A stretch of 5,694 nucleotides of DNA, taken from the NCBI GenBank assembly GCA_024640745.1, contig JAHEEL010000151.1, forward strand, positions 1-5,694, in the 5' to 3' direction. A program made the position numbers and the translations under genes. Positions 1 to 4,760 of this stretch are shown here, piece by piece; the first letter of the stretch is position 1; the number at the start of each line of letters is the position of its first letter. This stretch comes from Actinomycetes bacterium. GTDB taxonomy: Bacteria > Actinomycetota > Acidimicrobiia > Spongiisociales > UBA5794. The notes beneath the pieces were generated by a model. That model made no database searches. It was given only the letters and a program-made list of their open reading frames with translations, and was not told where the DNA came from.

Positions 1-33
1 GAGGTCATGCGGGCGGCGTTCTCGGCGCTCTAG
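1..33 (+). CDS. aroE: C-terminal end of upstream gene, probably shikimate dehydrogenase (partial)
   Basis: Only the last ten codons are present, reading EVMRAAFSAL and ending in TAG at 31-33. The AroE identity rests on two weak clues. Shikimate dehydrogenases often end in a helix resembling PVEVMRAA(F/L), and aroE is the usual neighbour upstream of the prepilin-peptidase gene in this actinobacterial locus. If correct, the enzyme reduces 3-dehydroshikimate to shikimate with NADPH in the cytosol, the step just before shikimate kinase, which is encoded further along this window. The catalytic residues lie outside the window, so the name is an inference from context and a short tail. That a coding frame ends here is more certain than its identity. 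Confidence 0.5.
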   Translation, partial: EVMRAAFSAL

Positions 34-171
34 TGGTACGTCGGTGGAGGGGGCGGCACGGTTCGTCGATTTGGCGTCGCGGGAATCGCCTCGGCCCCCA
101 AACCGACGCAGGCGGCGCTGTCGTGAAGGGGCGCTGGAGACCGCGACACCGCGGAGCTCCCCAGCCGTCGC

Positions 172-186
172 CCGGCGAAGCGCCGG
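172..186. other. GC-rich hairpin in the gap between the upstream gene and the prepilin peptidase
   Basis: CCGGCG (172-177) and CGCCGG (181-186) form a perfect 6-bp stem around an AAG loop. It lies inside the 34-231 gap, the longest non-coding stretch in the first 4.5 kb. There is no T tract after it, so it is not a classical intrinsic terminator. It ends about 45 bases before the next start codon. The rest of the gap holds arginine- and proline-rich reading frames typical of non-coding GC-rich DNA, and I see no convincing promoter hexamers. It may be transcript-end structure, a 5' leader element or chance at this base composition. Confidence 0.3.
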
Positions 187-231
187 CAGATACCGGGTCG
201 CGTTCGAGGAAGCCGATAGGCTCACCGGCGC

Positions 232-900
232 ATGACACCTGTCGCGATCGCCGCTGTCGCTCTCGTCCCCGTCGGCTTGGCGGTCGGGGTGATCGCCGAA
301 GGTGTTGCCACCAACCGTTCGTTCGATGTGATCCGGCGGCATCCGGGCCGCACGCCACTGGTGGCCATCCTCACGGCGGCGCTGTTCGCCGGCACGCCGA
401 CGGTGATCGGCGTCGACTGGACCCTTCCCGCATACCTCTGGTTCGTCGGTCTCACCATGACACTCACCCTGACGGACATCGATACCAAGCTGATCCCGAA
501 CCGGATCCTCTTCCCGGGCACCGCGGTCGGTCTGGTCCTGTTGGTCGGCGGCGGTATCGCGGAAGGCGGACCGGTCGTCCGGGCTATTGCCGGGGGAGCG
601 CTCTACTTCGTCCTGCTGTTTGTGCTCGCGCTGATCGCACGCGGCGGGTTCGGCTTCGGTGACGTCAAGCTCGCGTTCCTTCTCGGCCTGTTCGCTACCT
701 ACCAGTCGTGGGACACACTGGTCGTTGCGATCTTCGCCGCGTTCCTTCTCGGCGGCGTGGTATCGCTCGTGTTGGTTCTCACGAAGATACGCAGCCGCAA
801 GGACGCCATCCCGTTTGGTCCGTATCTCGTCGTTGGCGCCTACTTCGCGATTGCCTGGGCCGGCACCATCGCCGAGTGGTATCTCGGCGGCACGGCGTGA
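232..900 (+). CDS. A24-family prepilin peptidase (type IV leader peptidase-like), short form
   Basis: This 222-residue protein is predicted to be an integral membrane aspartic peptidase that cleaves the leader of type IV pilin-like precursors on the cytoplasmic face of the membrane. Two family motifs are visible: T-D-I-D-x4-P (Asp82, Pro89), matching the first catalytic aspartate, and GFGFGDVKL (139-147), holding the second, Asp144. A conserved IPFGPYL segment follows at 193-199. Hydrophobic stretches near 4-24, 43-59, 66-81, 94-109, 118-136, 145-156, 162-184 and 197-218 suggest six to eight membrane segments. The N-terminal methyltransferase domain with paired CxxC motifs, found in PilD-type enzymes, is absent, as is usual for short actinobacterial members. 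ATG 232 is the first possible start, because an in-frame TAG lies at 217-219. No good Shine-Dalgarno precedes it. No pilin gene is nearby, so the substrate is unknown. The gene sits 31 bases before aroC, which is a conserved placement. Confidence 0.87.
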   Translation: MTPVAIAAVALVPVGLAVGVIAEGVATNRSFDVIRRHPGRTPLVAILTAALFAGTPTVIGVDWTLPAYLWFVGLTMTLTLTDIDTKLIPNRILFPGTAVGLVLLVGGGIAEGGPVVRAIAGGALYFVLLFVLALIARGGFGFGDVKLAFLLGLFATYQSWDTLVVAIFAAFLLGGVVSLVLVLTKIRSRKDAIPFGPYLVVGAYFAIAWAGTIAEWYLGGTA

Positions 901-931
901 CATTGAAACCGGCCCGTGCCACGATGGTTCG

Positions 932-2080
932 ATGATCCGCTTCCTCACAGCCGGCGAGTCACACGGGCCCGCCCTCACCACCATCGTCGAAGGCGTTCCT
1001 TTCGGTCTCCCGATTGATGCCGAGGGCCTCGCCGAGGAGCTGGCCAGGCGCCGGCTCGGACACGGTCGGGGCCCGCGCATGCGTCTCGAAAAGGACGAAA
1101 TCGAGATCCTCGGCGGCGTGCGGTTTGGGCACACCCTCGGGGGGCCGATATCGATCATCATCCGCAACACGGAGTGGGAGCGCTGGTCCGACGAGATGTC
1201 GCCGGCCGAAGGCGTTTCGCGCCGGGCGATGACCTCTCCCCGCCCGGGGCACGCCGATCTCCCCGGCATGATGAAGTATGAGACCCGCGACGCTCGCGAC
1301 ATCCTTGAACGCGCCTCGGCGCGTGAGACGGCGGCGCGCACCGTGGCCGGATACATTGCGAAGCTGCTGCTCGCTGAGGTCGGGGTCACGATCCTGAGCC
1401 ACGTCGTGCAAATCGGCCCGATCCGCGCCAGATCGGACCTGGCGCTCCCGACGGACCTGACGTCCGTCGACCGCTCGCCCGTTCGGTGTGTCGATTCTGA
1501 AGCCGAAATCGCGATGGTCGAAGCCGTGGATGCGGCGAAGAAGGATCGGGACACGCTCGGCGGCGTGGTCGAGGTGCTTGCCTACGACGTCCCCGCCGGG
1601 ATCGGAAGCCACGTGCATTGGGATCGGAGGCTGGACACCGCCCTGGCGGCCGGCCTCATGTCGATTCAGGGAATCAAGGCCGTCGAAATCGGCGACGGAT
1701 TCGAATCGGCCGGCCGGCCGGGCTCGGCCGCCCATGATGAGATCTATCCGGTCGCGGGTGGCTACGAACGAGCGACGAATCGCGCCGGCGGCATCGAAGG
1801 CGGCATCAGCAACGGAGGCGTAATCCGGGCGCGAGCCGCGATGAAGCCGATCTCAACGCTGATGCGCCCCCTTGCAACAGTCGACGTCACCACGGGCGAG
1901 GTCTCGGTGGCGTTTCGGGAGCGGAGCGATGTCTGCGCGGTGCCCGCGGCAGGCGTCGTCGCCGAGCAGATGGTGGCCGTGGTGTTGGCCGGGGAGATGC
2001 AGCGGGTCTACGGCGGCGACACGGTCGATGCGTTCGTGGAGGCCGATGCTGCACATCGTCGCCGCGTCTCCGAATTCTGA
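932..2080 (+). CDS. aroC: Chorismate synthase
   Basis: This 382-residue cytosolic enzyme converts 5-enolpyruvylshikimate-3-phosphate to chorismate, the last step of the shikimate pathway, using reduced FMN. The three family signatures are present: GESHGPAL near the N-terminus (8-15, with His11), ERASARETAARTVAG (126-140) and RSDVCAVPAAG (331-341, with Asp333). The SPRPGHADLPG block (102-112) carries the second catalytic histidine, His107, and NGGVIRARAAMKP (294-306) is also conserved. The length is normal for the bacterial family. ATG 932 is chosen because MIRFLTAGESHG aligns with the usual N-terminus. The frame stays open far upstream, but only as a shadow of the prepilin peptidase gene. No clear Shine-Dalgarno lies in the 31-base gap, so initiation may be coupled or weak. 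The TGA stop shares its A with the aroK start. I see no missing catalytic residue. Confidence 0.97.
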   Translation: MIRFLTAGESHGPALTTIVEGVPFGLPIDAEGLAEELARRRLGHGRGPRMRLEKDEIEILGGVRFGHTLGGPISIIIRNTEWERWSDEMSPAEGVSRRAMTSPRPGHADLPGMMKYETRDARDILERASARETAARTVAGYIAKLLLAEVGVTILSHVVQIGPIRARSDLALPTDLTSVDRSPVRCVDSEAEIAMVEAVDAAKKDRDTLGGVVEVLAYDVPAGIGSHVHWDRRLDTALAAGLMSIQGIKAVEIGDGFESAGRPGSAAHDEIYPVAGGYERATNRAGGIEGGISNGGVIRARAAMKPISTLMRPLATVDVTTGEVSVAFRERSDVCAVPAAGVVAEQMVAVVLAGEMQRVYGGDTVDAFVEADAAHRRRVSEF

Positions 2081-2583
2081 TGGATCACATCTGGCTGATC
2101 GGGATGATGGGGAGCGGCAAGTCGACCGTCGGCCGATGCCTTGCCGATCGGCTCGGCCGTCCTCTCTACGATATCGACGCGATCATCGAAGATGCGGTGG
2201 GTTCGACGGTCTCCGAGCTCTTCGAGCGCGCGGGCGAAGCAGCGTTCCGCGAACAGGAGCGCCGAGCGATTGCCAACGTGGCCGGCCTGCCGCCGGGGGT
2301 CGTCGCAACGGGGGGAGGCGCCGTTCTCGACGAGCGCAACGTGGACACCATGAAGTCGGCGGGCTCGATCGTGCTGCTCGCGGCGGACGTGGAGGTTGTC
2401 GCCGAGCGGATCGGCGGTGGCAACGATCGACCACTTCTGGCCGGGGGAGACGGTGGGGCTCTCCACTCGATCGCAAACGAGCGTGATGCGCGCTATCGGG
2501 CTGCGGCCGATGTGGTGGTCGACGGGAACGGCTCGGTCGAGACGGTCGTCGGGCTCGTGGAGGCAGCATGCAACGCATTGTGA
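2080..2583 (+). CDS. aroK: Shikimate kinase
   Basis: This 167-residue P-loop kinase phosphorylates the 3-hydroxyl of shikimate with ATP in the cytosol, step five of the chorismate pathway. Walker A is GMMGSGKST (8-16). The DID pair (31-33) supplies the magnesium/shikimate aspartate, and FREQE (56-60) carries the shikimate-binding Arg57. GGGAV (78-82) is the Walker B-like glycine triplet. In the lid, NDRPLL holds Arg117, matching Arg117 of the M. tuberculosis enzyme, and Arg135 in ERDARY matches its Arg136. Length is typical. The start ATG overlaps the aroC stop as TGATG, and the end overlaps aroB by 16 bases, so all three are probably translated from one message with coupling. Remote homologues such as gluconate kinases are unlikely given the DxD, FRxxE and GGG set together with the operon. 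Confidence 0.97.
   Translation: MDHIWLIGMMGSGKSTVGRCLADRLGRPLYDIDAIIEDAVGSTVSELFERAGEAAFREQERRAIANVAGLPPGVVATGGGAVLDERNVDTMKSAGSIVLLAADVEVVAERIGGGNDRPLLAGGDGGALHSIANERDARYRAAADVVVDGNGSVETVVGLVEAACNAL
2559..2563 (+). promoter_or_regulatory. Ribosome binding site deciding the aroB start
   Basis: GGAGG lies inside the 3' end of aroK, four bases before ATG 2568. It supports the ATG over an in-frame GTG at 2580, which would create a tidy GTGA overlap with the aroK stop but sits 16 bases from this site. The four-base spacer is shorter than usual, so use of the GTG cannot be excluded. The two starts differ by four residues (MQRI) and would not change the fold. Confidence 0.6.
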
Positions 2584-3617
2584 TCACGGAAGGGCCCGAC
2601 CGCGTCTCCGAGGTCTTGATCGGAAGCGGGATTGTGGGCGACCTCCCCGAGCTCCTTCCGTCTCGCAGCGATCGGCAGCGGGTCGCGGTCATCACCCAAC
2701 CGACGGTTCGTGAGATCGCCGAACGGATTGCTGAATCGCTGCAGAATCGGGGTCTGTTCGGAGCCGTGGTGCCGATTCCCGACGGCGAGGCGGCGAAGAC
2801 CCTGGCGACCGTGGAATCTGCCGCCCTTCGGCTCAACGATCTCGGCTTCAGCCGTCGGGATACGATCGTCGGCGTCGGTGGAGGAGCGGCGACCGATCTC
2901 GCCGGTTTCTTGGGCGCTACCTATCTGCGCGGAGTCGAGTGCATCGTTGTGCCGACCACCCTGCTCGGTGCGGTCGATGCTGCCGTCGGCGGGAAGACCG
3001 GAGTCAACGCCGGCGGCAAGAACCTCATCGGCGCCTTCGCGCATCCCACCCGTGTGGTGATCGACGTAGAGGCGGTACGCACGATTCCACTCGACATGCT
3101 GCGCCAGGGCACCGCCGAAGCACTGAAGGCGGGATTGATCGGCGACCGTGAACTCGTCGACCTCTACCGCCGATACGGCATCGACGCGCCGCTCGAGGAG
3201 GTCATCGAACGTGCCGTGCGGGTGAAGGCCGATGTCGTGTCGCAGGACTTCCGCGAAGGAGGGGTGCGGGCGTACCTCAACTACGGCCACACCGTCGGCC
3301 ACGCGGTCGAGATCGCGGCGGGAGTGAGCCACGGCGAGGCGGTGGCGATCGGAATGGTCGCGGCCGGTGTCGTGGGCGAGCGGACCGTCGGATTCACCCG
3401 TCGTTCCGAGCAGGAACAGCTGATCGCGTCGCTCGGATTGCCCGTTCGGTCGCCTTCGGTCGACGGAGCCGAGATTGCCCGTCTCATGGCGCTCGACAAG
3501 AAACGCGACGATGCGGGGATCCGTTTCGTGGTACTCGAGGATTTCGGCGTCCCTCGGGTCGTACATCCCGACGCCGCTACCGTACGGGCCGCACTGGACG
3601 CCATTGGAATCGACTGA
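2568..3617 (+). CDS. aroB: 3-Dehydroquinate synthase
   Basis: This 349-residue cytosolic enzyme converts DAHP to 3-dehydroquinate, the second step of the shikimate pathway, using NAD and a divalent metal, normally zinc. The N-terminal nucleotide-binding half shows PDGE (71-74) and VGVGGGAATDLAGF (101-114). PTTLLGAVDAAVGGKTGVN (129-147) and GKNLIGAF (150-157) form the conserved core. Putative metal ligands are Glu184 in AEALKAG, His241 in NYGHTVGHA and His255 in SHGEAVAIGM. The DKKR segment (310-313) near the C-terminus is also typical. All residues expected for catalysis appear to be present, and the length is close to that of other bacterial enzymes. It overlaps aroK by 16 bases and is followed 18 bases later by efp. 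The aroQ and pepQ genes that often lie between aroB and efp in actinobacteria are missing here. Related 2-epi-5-epi-valiolone or 2-deoxy-scyllo-inosose synthases are unlikely given the aroC-aroK context. Confidence 0.97.
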   Translation: MQRIVITEGPDRVSEVLIGSGIVGDLPELLPSRSDRQRVAVITQPTVREIAERIAESLQNRGLFGAVVPIPDGEAAKTLATVESAALRLNDLGFSRRDTIVGVGGGAATDLAGFLGATYLRGVECIVVPTTLLGAVDAAVGGKTGVNAGGKNLIGAFAHPTRVVIDVEAVRTIPLDMLRQGTAEALKAGLIGDRELVDLYRRYGIDAPLEEVIERAVRVKADVVSQDFREGGVRAYLNYGHTVGHAVEIAAGVSHGEAVAIGMVAAGVVGERTVGFTRRSEQEQLIASLGLPVRSPSVDGAEIARLMALDKKRDDAGIRFVVLEDFGVPRVVHPDAATVRAALDAIGID

Positions 3618-3620
3618 TAC

Positions 3621-3626
3621 GAGGAG
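3621..3626 (+). promoter_or_regulatory. Ribosome binding site of efp
   Basis: GAGGAG lies nine bases before the efp ATG (3636), in the 18-base gap after the aroB stop. It is the clearest Shine-Dalgarno inside the operon. It fits independent, strong initiation for an abundant translation factor rather than reliance on coupling from aroB. Confidence 0.65.
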
Positions 3627-3635
3627 CCCGGATCA

Positions 3636-4196
3636 ATGATCTCGACGAACGACGTCAAGCCAGGGATGTCGCTGAACCTCCCCGAAGGGCTCTTCCAGGT
3701 CGTCGACTACCAGCACGTCAAGCCCGGCAAGGGAAAAGCATTCGTTCGCATGAAGCTGAAGAATCTGGTGACCGGTGCGGTGCTCGATCGGACCTTCCGC
3801 GCCGGCGAGAACGTGCCGAAGGCAGTCATCGATCGGCGCGACTTCCAGTACCTGTACCGGGATGACATGGGGTTCACGTTCATGGACGGCGAGACCTTTG
3901 AGCAGATCAGCCTCTCGGAGGAGGCCATCGCCGACGCCGCCCCCTACATCGCCGATGGTGCCACCGTTCGTCTCTCGATGTACGACGGCAACCCGATCGG
4001 CATCGAGCTGCCGGCGGCCGTTGAGCTCGAAGTCACGCACGCCGAACCCGGCGTAAAGGGCGATCGCGTATCGGGTGCGACGAAGCCGGTCACGGTCTCG
4101 ACCGGCCTCATCGTCCAGGCGCCGCTCTTCGTCGACGTCGGCGACGTGGTGAAGGTCGACACGCGCACCGGGGACTACCTCACACGCGTGACGTGA
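3636..4196 (+). CDS. efp: Translation elongation factor P
   Basis: This 186-residue protein binds between the ribosomal P and E sites and promotes peptide-bond formation at consecutive prolines. It shows the standard three-domain layout: an N-terminal KOW-like domain (about 1-63) and two OB-fold domains (about 64-127 and 128-186). The functional loop reads HVKPGKGKAF (27-36), placing Lys32 where the tip lysine contacts the P-site tRNA. RMKLKNLVTG (38-47) and the C-terminal GLIVQAPLFVDVGDVVKVDTRTGDYLTR stretch (157-184) are strong family matches. The loop differs from the PGKGP form described for many actinobacteria: Lys34 replaces the second proline. No epmA/epmB-type or rhamnosyl-transfer gene is in the window, so modification status is unknown. 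The stop overlaps the nusB start as GTGA. Confidence 0.97.
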   Translation: MISTNDVKPGMSLNLPEGLFQVVDYQHVKPGKGKAFVRMKLKNLVTGAVLDRTFRAGENVPKAVIDRRDFQYLYRDDMGFTFMDGETFEQISLSEEAIADAAPYIADGATVRLSMYDGNPIGIELPAAVELEVTHAEPGVKGDRVSGATKPVTVSTGLIVQAPLFVDVGDVVKVDTRTGDYLTRVT

Positions 4197-4555
4197 CCAA
4201 ACAGGACGCACGATCACGCGCCCTCGGCCTGCTGTACGCAGCGGACGCGGGCGCCGTTCCGGACGCCGCCGAGCCGACCGGTCGGGCCGGACGACTCGCC
4301 GCCGGCGTACTCGAGCATCTCGAGGAGATCGACGCCATCATCGACGAGCACGCGACCGGCTGGAGGCTCAGCCGCATGCCTGCGGTTGATCGCTCGATCC
4401 TGCGCATGGGGGTGTACGAGCTGCGCTACACCGATACGCCGGTCGGTGTCGTGGTCTCTGAGGCCGTTGAGCTTGCGAAGCGTTACTCAACCGCGAAATC
4501 GGGGCGCTTCGTCAATGCCGTGCTGGCGAAGGTGGCGGGCGACCAATCCGAGTAG
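4193..4555 (+). CDS. nusB: Transcription antitermination factor NusB (short form)
   Basis: This 120-residue, all-helical RNA-binding protein is expected to pair with NusE (ribosomal protein S10) on boxA RNA and promote rRNA antitermination. The C-terminal half is a clear match: MPAVDRSILRMGVYELRY (62-79), then TPVGVVVSEAVELAKRYS (82-99) and SGRFVNAVLAKV (103-114). The N-terminal helix is DARSRALGLLYAAD (5-18). The protein is about 20 residues shorter than E. coli NusB (139) and shorter still than the mycobacterial form. The shortfall lies in the linker after helix one, where AGAVPDAAEPTGRAG (19-33) runs straight into the next helix. The GTG start overlaps the efp stop as GTGA, which points to coupled translation; I see no good Shine-Dalgarno. 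It ends the operon here, whereas many actinobacteria continue into pyrR or other genes. Confidence 0.92.
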   Translation: MTKQDARSRALGLLYAADAGAVPDAAEPTGRAGRLAAGVLEHLEEIDAIIDEHATGWRLSRMPAVDRSILRMGVYELRYTDTPVGVVVSEAVELAKRYSTAKSGRFVNAVLAKVAGDQSE

Positions 4556-4593
4556 CAGCCGCAACGTGTTGGGCCGAGACGCTCGACGCTGCT
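4555..4593 (+). terminator. Candidate end-of-operon hairpin after nusB
   Basis: AGCAGCG (4555-4561) pairs perfectly with CGCTGCT (4587-4593). The 25-base loop contains a small CGAG-ACG-CTCG hairpin (4575-4585). The structure starts at the last base of the nusB stop codon, a natural place for transcript-end structure. No T tract follows, so it is not a canonical intrinsic terminator. It could act with Rho, stabilise the 3' end, or be chance pairing at high GC. Confidence 0.3.
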
Positions 4594-4602
4594 CCAGGGG
4601 GA

Positions 4603-4617
4603 GGCCGGTTGCCGGTC
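4603..4617 (+). terminator. Second small hairpin downstream of nusB
   Basis: GGCCGG (4603-4608) can pair with CCGGTC (4612-4617) over a TTG loop; one of the six pairs is a G-T wobble. It follows the first hairpin by nine bases and also lacks a T tract. It lies immediately before an AGGAGG motif at 4623-4628. I rate it as possible transcript-end structure only. Confidence 0.2.
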
Positions 4618-4682
4618 GGCGCAGGAGGTGTGAGGCGTGAACCTGTGCATCGCTCGATTCCACCGGTTCGGCCGCGCGCGGT

Positions 4683-4712
4683 GGTCCGACGAGGTGTACT
4701 GTCGCGCGGACC
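4683..4712. promoter_or_regulatory. Inverted repeat around a possible -10 element upstream of the dehydrogenase
   Basis: GGTCCG (4683-4688) and CGGACC (4707-4712) are perfect inverted arms separated by 18 bases. The dyad centre falls at 4697-4698, where TACTGT (4697-4702) fits the loose TAnnnT -10 pattern, with TG directly before it. No convincing -35 hexamer lies upstream. The arrangement resembles a repressor operator spanning a promoter, but the motif evidence is thin and the arms are short. Confidence 0.3.
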
Positions 4713-4725
4713 GGCGCCGAAGCAG

Positions 4726-4739
4726 CGGGCACGTGCCCG
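4726..4739. promoter_or_regulatory. 14-bp perfect palindrome upstream of the dehydrogenase
   Basis: CGGGCACGTGCCCG is perfectly self-complementary. It ends nine bases before the AAGGAG ribosome site of the dehydrogenase. If the possible -10 at 4697-4702 is real, the palindrome would lie in the first 30 or so transcribed bases, a plausible operator site for a dimeric regulator. It is too tight to form a normal RNA hairpin with a free loop, which favours protein binding over RNA structure. No regulator gene is in the window. Confidence 0.4.
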
Positions 4740-4748
4740 GACGGAACG

Positions 4749-4754
4749 AAGGAG
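4749..4754 (+). promoter_or_regulatory. Ribosome binding site of the dehydrogenase
   Basis: AAGGAG lies six bases before ATG 4761, a good sequence and spacing. It selects the ATG, although an in-frame GTG sits one codon earlier (4758). The site is separate from the nusB transcript by about 190 bases, consistent with a new transcription unit. Confidence 0.7.
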
Positions 4755-4760
4755 TTGGTG

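Noticed and set aside
44..235. A 63-codon plus-strand frame from GTG 44 that overlaps the prepilin peptidase start as ATGA
   Set aside because: The overlap is the type seen in operons, but there is no good ribosome site, the protein is Arg/Pro/Ala-rich with no motif, and other frames across the gap look equally random.
33..662. A 209-codon plus-strand frame running through the gap and the prepilin peptidase gene
   Set aside because: It is extremely rich in Arg, Gly and Pro and is out of phase with the clear peptidase motifs, so it is a shadow frame.
659..931. Extension of the aroC frame upstream into the prepilin peptidase gene
   Set aside because: The stretch is Ser/Arg-rich shadow translation. 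The conserved chorismate synthase N-terminus begins at ATG 932.
959..1735. A 258-codon minus-strand frame opposite aroC
   Set aside because: It shadows an intact chorismate synthase, has no family motif and is biased in composition in the way expected of an antisense frame.
2493..3566. A 357-codon open frame on the minus strand opposite aroB
   Set aside because: Long antisense frames are common opposite GC-rich genes. Its protein lacks recognisable motifs and is rich in Arg, His and Asp, while the plus strand encodes an intact AroB.
3633..4217. A 194-codon minus-strand frame opposite efp
   Set aside because: It mirrors the codon pattern of efp, which is an unmistakable full-length gene, and shows no protein family features of its own.
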